Below are positions 1-4,600 of a stretch of 6,185 nt of DNA, in pieces; positions within the stretch are counted from its first letter, which is position 1, and each line of letters begins with the position of its first letter. Where the stretch lies: the NCBI GenBank assembly GCA_002503705.1, contig DASH01000018.1, positions 3,028 to 9,212 on the forward strand, given 5' to 3'. Origin of the DNA: Candidatus Woesearchaeota archaeon UBA153 (GTDB taxonomy: Archaea; Nanobdellota; Nanobdellia; Woesearchaeales; UBA525). The notes beneath the pieces are model-generated. The model was not told the DNA's origin and ran no database searches. It saw only the letters and a list, made by a program, of their open reading frames with translations. Position numbers and translations under genes: made by a program.

Positions 1-81
1 CAGCCGACGGCGTCGTGGCTGTTCGTCGTGCTCAGAACCCTGAACGTGTCGGAGAGCGAACAGGACGGCGCTGCCGTCAAG

Positions 82-89
82 TTCCGGAA
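82..89. promoter_or_regulatory. Palindrome TTCCGGAA upstream of the RHH gene (candidate operator)
   Basis: This perfect 8-bp palindrome lies about 15 bp upstream of the TATA box of the RHH gene. Related CCGGAA and CCGG motifs cluster at 820-856, next to the TATA box of the PIN gene. RHH proteins bind short palindromes as dimers, so an autoregulatory operator is possible. The window is GC-rich and CCGG is not rare, so this is inference. Confidence 0.35.
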
Positions 90-96
90 AAACAGA

Positions 97-112
97 GGAA
101 AAACTTATATAC
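97..112 (+). promoter_or_regulatory. Archaeal BRE/TATA promoter of the RHH gene
   Basis: A purine-rich stretch (AGGAAAAA) is followed by the TATA-like box CTTATATA at 104-111. The box centre is about 30 nt from the ATG at 138. With the usual archaeal spacing, transcription would start around 133-135, giving a nearly leaderless mRNA. No Shine-Dalgarno sequence precedes the ATG, which fits. Confidence 0.65.
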
Positions 113-137
113 TCGAACGCATTACAAACGACTTACA

Positions 138-443
138 ATGTCCATCTTGGTGCAGATTCGGCTTCCGGACGAGCAGGTCGCGCGGCTCGATGCGCTCGTC
201 AAGCGCGGCGTCTACGCGACGCGCTCGGAAGCGATTAGGGACGCGGTGCGGCGGAACGTCCGGCTGAGCGTCGGCGTTCTCCCCGACACGGGCGAATCCG
301 TCGAGGAGGTGCGCGCAGTCCGTCGGCAACTCTCGAAGATGAACCTCACCGCCGACGAGCTCAACGACCTCGACACTCCTCTGGGCGAGCTGCGGCGACG
401 CCGGAGCGCCGGCAGAAGGCGAGCAACTTCTCGTCGCGAGTGA
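138..443 (+). CDS. Ribbon-helix-helix (CopG/VapB-like) DNA-binding protein
   Basis: This 101-residue protein has a typical N-terminal RHH fold: a beta strand (SILVQIRLP, residues 2-10), helix A (DEQVARLDALVKRG, about 11-24) and helix B (TRSEAIRDAVRRNV, about 28-41). Such proteins dimerise and insert the paired strand into the DNA major groove; many are antitoxins or autorepressors. The ATG at 138 was chosen because the domain starts there and the TATA box lies 30 nt upstream; an in-frame start at 15 would place the promoter inside the gene. The C-terminal 27 residues are Arg-rich and encoded in the 83 bp that overlap the PIN gene on the other strand, so their composition may be dictated by that gene. 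The target is not known; the convergent PIN gene is the obvious candidate partner. Confidence 0.85.
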   Translation: MSILVQIRLPDEQVARLDALVKRGVYATRSEAIRDAVRRNVRLSVGVLPDTGESVEEVRAVRRQLSKMNLTADELNDLDTPLGELRRRRSAGRRRATSRRE

Positions 444-780
444 CGAGAACGAGACTGTGTTCACGGGCGAGCAGCGCGTGGAGGATGTCGTAGAATGAGA
501 GAGTAAACCGTTCTGTTGATTCTATCTTCCGAGCGCGTCGGAAGATTTCCTCGTCAGGTGTGAGCCTCGGAACCGTCTCGATACCTTTTCTCAATTCGAG
601 GAACTCCTTCTGCAGCTTCAACTCGAGCTCTCGCATCACGACGGTGCTGATGGCGATTTCATCATCGTGTGGCTTCAGGAACTCCTCTGAACCCTTCCAG
701 AATGGCCTTCTTGGATCAGGTCCGACTTCTCGTTTCCAGATGTTGAGGAAGATGCACGTGTCGACGTAGTAGACAATCAT
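361..780 (-). CDS. PIN-domain ribonuclease (VapC-like)
   Basis: This 139-residue protein has the length and motif order of a single PIN domain, a Mg2+-dependent RNase fold found in VapC toxins and RNA-processing nucleases. The expected acidic residues are visible: D7 in 'YVDTC', E51 (or E53) in 'MRELELK', D98 in 'FYDILHA' and D116 in 'VTRDEKLL'. The protein ends naturally after 'GVAAARPEE', as many PIN proteins do, so it appears intact. The ATG at 780 is preceded by a TATA-like box about 30 nt upstream; the frame stays open much further, antisense to the hydrolase, but that extension is a shadow. The gene runs towards the RHH gene and overlaps its last 83 bp, so it is not a classical vapBC operon. 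It could be a toxin controlled by the RHH protein or an unrelated RNase. Confidence 0.85.
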   Translation of the reverse strand: MIVYYVDTCIFLNIWKREVGPDPRRPFWKGSEEFLKPHDDEIAISTVVMRELELKLQKEFLELRKGIETVPRLTPDEEIFRRARKIESTERFTLSFYDILHALLAREHSLVLVTRDEKLLAFCRRSGVAAARPEECRGR

Positions 781-803
781 GGCTTCGTGGCTGTTGTCCG
801 ACG

Positions 804-815
804 GGAATAAATGCC
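804..815 (-). promoter_or_regulatory. TATA box of the PIN gene
   Basis: Read on the minus strand, CATTTATT (complement of 806-813) is centred about 30 nt from the ATG at 780, predicting a leaderless transcript. CCGG motifs abut it on the upstream side. Confidence 0.55.
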
Positions 816-819
816 TATC

Positions 820-856
820 TGCCGGAAAACCGGAGGCTTTCCGGTAGTTGCCGGAA
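820..856. promoter_or_regulatory. CCGG-centred repeat cluster in a divergent promoter region (candidate operator)
   Basis: CCGG occurs four times (822, 830, 841, 851), spaced 8, 11 and 10 bp, roughly one helical turn. TGCCGGAA occurs as a direct repeat at 820-827 and 849-856. CCGGA/TCCGG forms an inverted repeat at 830-834 and 840-844. The cluster sits just upstream of the PIN TATA box on one side and about 16 bp before the hydrolase TATA box on the other, so a bound factor could affect both genes. The palindrome TTCCGGAA at the RHH promoter suggests that the RHH protein is the binder, which is inference. Confidence 0.4.
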
Positions 857-863
857 GGGTCAA

Positions 864-880
864 GGGGAAAACTATTAAAT
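864..880 (+). promoter_or_regulatory. BRE/TATA promoter of the alpha/beta hydrolase gene
   Basis: A purine run (GGGGAAAAC) leads into CTATTAAAT at 872-880. Transcription would start near 902, leaving a leader of about 13 nt. That leader contains GGTGAG, a partial match to the archaeal Shine-Dalgarno consensus, before the GTG at 916. Confidence 0.55.
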
Positions 881-915
881 GAAAATCGTATTCCTTCTCG
901 GTCTGGTGAGGGTGT

Positions 916-1671
916 GTGCTCAAGTTTGCCGTCGCGCTCGCGTTCGTCGTCATCGTCCTGACGGCGTGCGCGACGACGACGCCGGCAACGCTTCCCGCGA
1001 CGACCGACTCGGCAGCACCTCCCTCCGCGAACGGTGAACTCATGAACGTTACGAAAGAGCGCGTCACGCTCACGACGACGGACGACGTGACGATCGTCGG
1101 CACCTACACTGACGGTTCGTCGAGCAAAGCGGTCATCTTGCTCCACCAGTTGAACCACGACAAGAGTTCCTGGAATCTCTTCTCGGAAGTTCTCAACGCG
1201 CGAGGGTACGCGGTCCTCGCCATCGACCTGCGAGGGCACGGCGAGAGCCAAGGGAGCTGGCAGAGCTTCACCGACAAAGGGTTCCAAGCGATGACGAAAG
1301 ACGTCGACGCCGCCGCCGCGTTCCTCAATCAGCGCGGCCAACCGGTCGTCGCGGTGCTCGGCGCTTCCATCGGCGCGAACACGGCGTTGCGCTACGCGAG
1401 CGACCACAAGACGCTCGTCGTCCTCTTCAGCCCCGGACTCTCCTATCATGGCATCGACGTGAACAACGTCACGACGCCCGCGCCCGTCCTCACCATCGTT
1501 GCCGACGGGGACTCGTATTCTCTCGACTCGTCGCGAGAAATTGACGCGAACAACCTCTTCGGCAAGCACGAACTCCTCGTCGTCCCCGGGAGAGCGCACG
1601 GCACGTACTTGCTCGACGACGAGAACGTGCGCGCGAAGATTCTGAAGTTCCTGGACGAGAACGCGAGATAG
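916..1671 (+). CDS. Secreted lipoprotein-type alpha/beta hydrolase
   Basis: This 251-residue protein starts at GTG, the only possible start after the in-frame TGA at 907. Residues 1-18 form a hydrophobic signal sequence ending in a lipobox (L15-T-A-C18). A Thr/Pro/Ala-rich linker of about 20 residues follows, as in proteins tethered outside the membrane. The rest is an alpha/beta hydrolase domain: an 'HQLNHDKSSW' segment near 77-86 likely contributes to the oxyanion hole, 'DLRGHGES' lies at 104-111, and the nucleophile elbow G-A-S151-I-G is followed by D199 in 'ADGDS' and H228 in 'GRAHGTYLL'. The Ser-Asp-His triad is therefore complete. It resembles dienelactone-hydrolase or acyl-esterase-like members, but the substrate cannot be read from the sequence. 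Its 3' end faces the gene at 1695, with only 23 bp between stop codons. Confidence 0.85.
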   Translation: MLKFAVALAFVVIVLTACATTTPATLPATTDSAAPPSANGELMNVTKERVTLTTTDDVTIVGTYTDGSSSKAVILLHQLNHDKSSWNLFSEVLNARGYAVLAIDLRGHGESQGSWQSFTDKGFQAMTKDVDAAAAFLNQRGQPVVAVLGASIGANTALRYASDHKTLVVLFSPGLSYHGIDVNNVTTPAPVLTIVADGDSYSLDSSREIDANNLFGKHELLVVPGRAHGTYLLDDENVRAKILKFLDENAR

Positions 1672-1694
1672 AACAGTATGCCCTATTGCAGTAT

Positions 1695-2039
1695 CTATGC
1701 CACTCTTCGAAATTGGTAACCGTGTTCAAGATCCCCGGCGACTTTGTTTCCTAGTATTGCGCGAATCTTGCCGGCGTCGTACGCGTTCGATGGCTTGAGT
1801 GTGAGGTTTTGCTGTGTCGCCTTGTAACAAACGTAGGCGAGGACGTCGGCATAGAGCGGAGCGAGAACTCCGTTTGAAGGTGACTGGAACGCGACGATTG
1901 CGTCTTCACCGAGTCTTGAGATGTCTTTCTCAAGGACAAGATAGAACTCTTCGTGAAGGGGGGCTCGACCCTTGACTGCGGCCAGGTAACTTTCGTCAAT
2001 GACGAGAGTCTTGTCCTTCTCAATGAGTTCTCGAATCAT
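1695..2039 (-). CDS. Hypothetical protein, 114 aa
   Basis: I do not recognise this family. The protein is soluble by composition, with no signal peptide or membrane segment. It has acidic N-terminal helices, a hydrophobic middle (VLAPLYADVLAYVCYKA, about 59-75) and a basic C-terminus (YQFRRVA). The ATG at 2039 lies 35 nt from a good TATA box, which supports both the start and a separate transcript. It lies 55 bp downstream of the phosphatase gene on the same strand and shares its AT-richer composition, so the two may have arrived together or be functionally linked; that is inference. No competing long frame covers it convincingly. Confidence 0.6.
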   Translation of the reverse strand: MIRELIEKDKTLVIDESYLAAVKGRAPLHEEFYLVLEKDISRLGEDAIVAFQSPSNGVLAPLYADVLAYVCYKATQQNLTLKPSNAYDAGKIRAILGNKVAGDLEHGYQFRRVA

Positions 2040-2067
2040 TGTTCTCGTCGGAGTATATAGTCTTTAA

Positions 2068-2079
2068 AGTATATAAATT
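2068..2079 (-). promoter_or_regulatory. TATA box of the 114-aa hypothetical gene
   Basis: On the minus strand ATTTATAT (complement of 2071-2078) is a near-consensus archaeal TATA box, giving a predicted start near 2048 and a leader of about 9 nt. A second TATA-like word, CTATATAC, lies at 2053-2060, too close to the ATG at 2039 to be the main box. Confidence 0.6.
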
Positions 2080-2094
2080 TTCTCTCTTTCTTTT

Positions 2095-2874
2095 CTATTT
2101 CACTTGGAGGGCAATCAGCGTATAGTCATCATCAGGTCTCTCAGCCCCTCGCCTTCTTAATCGTCGTTCGGCGGCATTATTGATATCCTTTATAATCTCC
2201 TGAGTTGAGTTGGCGTATGCGAGACAATTTTCTATCTCTTCAATTCTCTCCTCGCTCGAGTCCATCGAGTTGAGGTCGACCACCCCGTCGCTGCAAATCA
2301 GAAGCCTATCGTCCTTCTTGAGTCTCAGTGTGGAGAGTGAAACGGCTTCCACGATACTTTTTGTATCGCCGATGACGAACTTGAACAAGCCAATCTTTCC
2401 ATGCGAGACTTCACGAGATACATTCTCGATTCTTCCTTCACGATACAGGATGAACTGATTCTCGCCCTCGTTGAGATAGCAGAGAGTGCCGTCTGGTTGG
2501 ATTCTCGCAAACGAGAGCGCGATAAGGCTTGACGGGTCGAGTTTCGCGTCTAATTGGGCGATTTTCTTCACGAATTCTTTCGGCTCGAAATCTTTTTTTG
2601 AGGCGCTCATTGTCAAAGTCTCTAAATCGGAGATGAACGGGGTCATTCTCAGGTTTCCAATGCGGCCGTGACCAGTCATGTCTTCTAGGAGAGAGACGGT
2701 AAAGTATTCGTCTGCCTTGATGGCGAAAGAATCCCCTCCCGCGACCTCTTCAGTCGGAAGGTAGAAGACGCCACCTTCAGAGTTTGTCGTTTCAAAGGTT
2801 ATGGGTTCTTCAGACAAGGAAGACTGTGGTCTGAATCCTTTCTTTCGGTCGCTCAGATAAAAAGGTCTCTTCAT
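2095..2874 (-). CDS. SpoIIE/RsbU-like PPM-family protein serine phosphatase
   Basis: The 259 residues correspond to a stand-alone PPM (PP2C-like) phosphatase domain of the SpoIIE/RsbU type. The metal-binding motifs occur in the family order: 'EEVAGGD48' near the N-terminus, 'LLED65MTGHG' (family form D-x-x-GHG), 'LLICSD196GVVD' and a terminal 'DDDYTLIALQV' (D249 or D250). These enzymes remove phosphate from serine or threonine using two Mn2+ or Mg2+ ions; in bacteria they act on anti-anti-sigma factors in partner-switching systems. No sensor domain, membrane anchor or partner kinase is visible here, and the first 40 residues hold no obvious domain. The ATG at 2874 has a TATA box 28 nt upstream, so the mRNA is probably leaderless. 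Codons are AT-richer than those of the flanking genes, compatible with horizontal transfer. The substrate is unknown. Confidence 0.85.
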   Translation of the reverse strand: MKRPFYLSDRKKGFRPQSSLSEEPITFETTNSEGGVFYLPTEEVAGGDSFAIKADEYFTVSLLEDMTGHGRIGNLRMTPFISDLETLTMSASKKDFEPKEFVKKIAQLDAKLDPSSLIALSFARIQPDGTLCYLNEGENQFILYREGRIENVSREVSHGKIGLFKFVIGDTKSIVEAVSLSTLRLKKDDRLLICSDGVVDLNSMDSSEERIEEIENCLAYANSTQEIIKDINNAAERRLRRRGAERPDDDYTLIALQVK

Positions 2875-2895
2875 CGTCTTGAGAGCCGTCTATAA

Positions 2896-2908
2896 TCTAT
2901 TTAAAATA
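2896..2908 (-). promoter_or_regulatory. TATA box of the PPM phosphatase gene
   Basis: On the minus strand the box TTTTAAATA (complement of 2898-2906) is centred 28 nt from the ATG at 2874, predicting a leaderless transcript. Confidence 0.6.
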
Positions 2909-2940
2909 TCCGTTGATAGTTACTGAGAGTGGATACTTGT

Positions 2941-2956
2941 CATCTCCTTCTGTTCG
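2941..2956. repeat. Degenerate copy of the tRNA-Arg downstream flank
   Basis: This 16-nt stretch matches 3079-3094, the flank immediately 3' of tRNA-Arg(CCG), at 14 of 16 positions. It lies on the far side of tRNA fragment copy I, so it looks like the decayed flank of a former tRNA copy. Confidence 0.45.
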
Positions 2957-2971
2957 CATCTATCGTCCCGC

Positions 2972-2997
2972 TCGACGCGCCCACGAGGTGTCCTCGC
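2972..2997 (-). repeat. tRNA-Arg 3'-end fragment, copy I
   Basis: It contains the terminal bases of the tRNA-Arg genes (T-stem 3' part, acceptor 3' strand and discriminator) plus the adjacent TCGA of the flank. All 26 nt are identical to 3192-3217. No D-arm or anticodon arm is present, so it cannot be a tRNA. The core CGAGGACACCTCG (minus strand) is a small inverted repeat. Confidence 0.75.
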
Positions 2998-3009
2998 TTG
3001 ACGCTCGGG

Positions 3010-3018
3010 ACCTCGTGG
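3010..3018 (+). repeat. Inverted mini-copy of the tRNA 3' end
   Basis: ACCTCGTGG here is the exact reverse complement of 2981-2989 in fragment copy I, with about 20 nt between the arms. Its first-to-last eight bases also pair with fragment copy II (3040-3047). The segment could fold as a 9-bp hairpin in DNA or RNA. Confidence 0.45.
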
Positions 3019-3034
3019 TGGCTTTACTGCGTTA

Positions 3035-3050
3035 CGCGCCCACGAGGAAT
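3035..3050 (-). repeat. tRNA-Arg 3'-end fragment, copy II
   Basis: These 16 nt are identical to the last 16 nt of both intact tRNA-Arg genes (3096-3111 and 3240-3255). The match stops inside the T loop. The adjacent TCACTTCGTTCC (3053-3064) is a weaker copy of the normal flank TCACTCTGTTCG at 3083-3094. Confidence 0.7.
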
Positions 3051-3064
3051 AGTCACTTCGTTCC

Positions 3065-3168
3065 TGTCCTCGCGTGCGCATCTCACTCTGTTCGACGCGC
3101 CCACGAGGAATTGAACCCCGATCTCAGGGACCGGAACCCTGTAGTCTATCCGTTAGCCTATGGGCGCA
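3065..3168. repeat. Tandem duplicated unit, copy 1 (contains tRNA-Arg CCG)
   Basis: This 104-nt segment recurs at 3209-3312 (offset 144) with four differences: 3079, 3126, 3134 and 3140. Three lie in the anticodon arm of the tRNA. The unit includes the whole tRNA gene and 31 nt of its 3' flank. Confidence 0.85.
3096..3167 (-). tRNA. tRNA-Arg (anticodon CCG)
   Basis: The minus-strand sequence folds into a complete 72-nt cloverleaf. The acceptor stem GCGCCCA/TGGGCGC is perfect over 7 bp and the discriminator is G. The D arm is weak (one C12-A23 mismatch and G-U pairs), with GG in the loop. The anticodon stem CAGGG/CCCTG is perfect, with loop TTCCGGT. The variable loop is 4 nt and the T arm CGGGG/CCTCG carries the loop TTCAATT. 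Anticodon CCG (3134-3132) reads the arginine codon CGG. CCA is not encoded. No strong TATA box lies just upstream (only TTCAAAACA near 3180), so it may be processed from a transcript begun at the upstream tRNA-Arg(GCG). Confidence 0.93.
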
Positions 3169-3191
3169 ACAAGAAAATTGTTTTGAACGAA

Positions 3192-3217
3192 TCGACGCGC
3201 CCACGAGGTGTCCTCGC
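3192..3217 (-). repeat. tRNA-Arg 3'-end fragment, copy III
   Basis: It is identical over 26 nt to fragment copy I and lies between the two intact tRNA genes, so transcription from the upstream tRNA would pass through it. It combines the tRNA acceptor 3' strand with the flank, including the small inverted repeat at 3204-3216. Confidence 0.75.
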
Positions 3218-3312
3218 GTGCGTATCTCACTCTGTTCGACGCGCCCACGAGGAATTGAACCCCGATCTCCGGGACCGCAACCCGGTAGTCTATCCGTTAG
3301 CCTATGGGCGCA
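3209..3312. repeat. Tandem duplicated unit, copy 2 (contains tRNA-Arg GCG)
   Basis: This is the second copy of the 104-nt unit at 3065-3168. Similarity stops just before the 5' end of the tRNA, so the promoter was not duplicated with it. Confidence 0.85.
3240..3311 (-). tRNA. tRNA-Arg (anticodon GCG)
   Basis: This 72-nt cloverleaf is identical to the downstream tRNA-Arg(CCG) except at three positions: wobble base G34 instead of C34, and pair C28-G42 instead of A28-U42. The anticodon stem CCGGG/CCCGG is perfect, and the acceptor stem GCGCCCA/TGGGCGC and T arm are unchanged. Anticodon GCG (3278-3276) reads CGC and CGU. The discriminator is G and CCA is not encoded. A TATA-like box lies about 32 nt upstream of the 5' end, so this gene probably leads the tandem pair. 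Confidence 0.93.
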
Positions 3313-3338
3313 CGACTCGAAGGAGAGACGACGGGTCG

Positions 3339-3347
3339 TTTTTAAAG
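3339..3347 (-). promoter_or_regulatory. TATA box upstream of the tRNA-Arg pair
   Basis: On the minus strand CTTTAAAAA is centred about 32 nt before the 5' end of tRNA-Arg(GCG), which predicts transcription starting a few bases before the mature tRNA. Confidence 0.55.
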
Positions 3348-3363
3348 CTATCTTTTCGAGAAT

Positions 3364-4002
3364 TCAGTTCTCCTGTTTCTTCGTTTTCGGAAGCTTGCGA
3401 TACTCGTACCAGCTGATGTACGTGCACGCGAGAACCGCGCCCGTCAAGTTCCAGACGAGGTCGAAGGCGTTGTTGAAGTAGTCGCCGACCGTCACGGCGG
3501 CGTCCGCCCAGAGGACTGCGCACAGTTCGATGATCTCCGAAAACGCGCCCACGCCCATCGTGACGAGGACGAGGAGGAAGCTGAAGTGGAAGAGCGCCGT
3601 CCGCGACTTGAGGAGGAAATGCGGCCGCAACAGGTTGTACGCGAACAGGGTGAGGATGACGATGCCGAACGTGTGGACGAGATTATCGTATCGGAAGAAT
3701 CCGGGGATGAGGTAGTTCTCGTACAGTCTCGTCCCGTCAAGGTACACGAAACCGCCGAGGTAGTGGAGGATCGCGTGGCTGGCGATGCCGAAGAGGAGGA
3801 GGTTGCCGAGGCGGAGCTTGTGGTAGTACGCGAAGAGGAAGAAGTACAGGAAGAAGGTGACGGCCGCGTAGAGGAGGAACTCCTTGTTTCCCGTCTTCCA
3901 GCTGATGATGCTGAAGAGGAAGATGTACAGGACCATACTGGTGAACAAGAGCCTCGTCTTGAACGCGAACGAGGCGAACTGCCGCTTCACCAGCCCGAGC
4001 AT
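3364..4002 (-). CDS. Multi-pass membrane protein, YjdF/DUF2238-like
   Basis: The 212-residue protein has about six hydrophobic segments (near 17-34, 41-60, 66-85, 109-125, 138-156 and 183-198). Conserved-looking polar residues sit in or near them: 'SH76AILH80YLGG', 'RYD106NLVH110TFG', 'GAFSE156IIE159' and 'GDYFNNAFD181'. That pattern and the length resemble the YjdF/DUF2238 family, related in style to VanZ-like proteins, from memory of E. coli YjdF ('YDRIGHFFQG', 'TYELIEW'). The function of that family is not established. The ATG at 4002 has a TATA box 26 nt upstream; the frame remains open upstream to 4239, but that extension is Arg/Ser-rich, non-hydrophobic and contains the promoter. The C-terminus is basic (KLPKTKKQEN), probably cytoplasmic. 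Confidence 0.75.
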   Translation of the reverse strand: MLGLVKRQFASFAFKTRLLFTSMVLYIFLFSIISWKTGNKEFLLYAAVTFFLYFFLFAYYHKLRLGNLLLFGIASHAILHYLGGFVYLDGTRLYENYLIPGFFRYDNLVHTFGIVILTLFAYNLLRPHFLLKSRTALFHFSFLLVLVTMGVGAFSEIIELCAVLWADAAVTVGDYFNNAFDLVWNLTGAVLACTYISWYEYRKLPKTKKQEN

Positions 4003-4022
4003 GTCGCGAGAAGAAGAGGAGT

Positions 4023-4033
4023 AGTTTTTAAGC
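4023..4033 (-). promoter_or_regulatory. TATA box of the YjdF-like gene
   Basis: On the minus strand CTTAAAAA (complement of 4025-4032) is centred 26-27 nt from the ATG at 4002, predicting a leaderless mRNA. The remaining bases up to the stop of the upstream gene (4034-4117) show nothing I can name. Confidence 0.55.
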
Positions 4034-4117
4034 GTTTCCCCGGAGGGGGCTGCAGTGGAAGGGGAGGTCTCGGCCGCGGAGCCACGACGCGTTTGGACGA
4101 GGAGAACGACGACGAAC

Positions 4118-4588
4118 TCAGATGAGGAGCAGGACGATGGTGATGCCCGCGCCGATTCCTGCGGGCAATGTCGCCGCGCGGAGGCCTGCCAGGAGCGCGC
4201 CTTTCCCCGTCGTCTTCTTCGGCAATCGACGCGCTTCAAGAGTCGCGAGTCCGAGGACGCCGAGTATGAGTACGGCGGCTCCTGTCAACGCGAGCGTGCT
4301 CGTCGAGAACGTGACGAGCAGCGCGAGCGGCGCGAGGAGGATGCGGAGTAAGAGTCCTGGCGGGAACGTGAGCGTGAGTATGAAGAGGAGCGCGACGAGC
4401 GCGAGTTGCAGCCACAACGCTTGTCCGTACAGGAGGAGTGCCGTCGCGGCGAGGAGGCTTGCGGCGACGAGGAGCGTCGCGTGGCGCTCCGCTTTCGCGA
4501 GCTCGTCAGCGCACGTCCGAGCGAGCGTCGTGCCGAGCGGGAGGAGCGCGAGGAGGAGGAGCAGGAATCCAGGGAAGACGAGCGTCAC
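4118..4588 (-). CDS. Small, very hydrophobic membrane protein
   Basis: The 156 residues are mostly Leu, Ala, Val and Ile, with about six predicted membrane segments (near 4-20, 37-54, 57-75, 79-94, 97-116 and 136-156). They are separated by short charged loops such as 'ARTCADELAKAERH' (23-36) and 'LEARRLPKKTTGKG' (117-130). I do not recognise the family and see no catalytic motif. It starts with GTG at 4588; GAGGCGAT a few bases upstream is a one-mismatch Shine-Dalgarno sequence. Only 12 bp separate it from the stop of the upstream anchored protein, so the two are very likely one operon. Long open frames exist on the opposite strand, but they lack a promoter and have Arg/Glu-rich shadow composition. 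Confidence 0.65.
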   Translation of the reverse strand: MTLVFPGFLLLLLALLPLGTTLARTCADELAKAERHATLLVAASLLAATALLLYGQALWLQLALVALLFILTLTFPPGLLLRILLAPLALLVTFSTSTLALTGAAVLILGVLGLATLEARRLPKKTTGKGALLAGLRAATLPAGIGAGITIVLLLI

Positions 4589-4600
4589 GGAAATCGCCTC

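Noticed and set aside
1..95. Possible end or start of a gene cut by the window edge
   Set aside because: Several frames on both strands are open here, but none gives a recognisable protein, promoter or start. Nothing can be supported.
15..137. N-terminal extension of the RHH gene to an upstream in-frame start
   Set aside because: It would place the TATA box inside the gene, and the extension is Arg-rich and unlike the start of any RHH protein. The domain begins cleanly at 138.
138..780. Classical vapBC operon
   Set aside because: The RHH and PIN genes are on opposite strands and convergent, each with its own TATA box, so they cannot form one operon.
13..795. TCGTGGCTGTT repeated at 13-23 and 785-795
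   Set aside because: An 11-nt match with no extension and no consistent position relative to promoters; probably chance in GC-rich DNA.
781..1599. Long minus-strand extension of the PIN frame, antisense to the hydrolase
   Set aside because: The PIN domain starts at 780 with its own TATA box. The extension is Arg/Asp-rich shadow sequence of the hydrolase.
2972..3312. CRISPR-like direct repeat array
   Set aside because: The repeats are identifiable tRNA-Arg ends of unequal length and spacing, the spacers are themselves repeated, and no cas gene is present.
2913..3481. Plus-strand reading frames with internal repeats across the tRNA region
   Set aside because: Their repeats are the tRNA genes and fragments read on the wrong strand. 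No promoter or homology supports a protein.
3544..3553. CGCGCCCACG inside the YjdF-like gene, matching the tRNA 3' end core
   Set aside because: It encodes part of the VGAF segment in a conserved-looking region and does not extend beyond about ten bases; likely chance.
3586..4351. Glu/Arg-rich plus-strand frames opposite the membrane protein genes
   Set aside because: Low-complexity charged composition is the usual shadow of hydrophobic genes in GC-rich DNA; no promoter or Shine-Dalgarno sequence.
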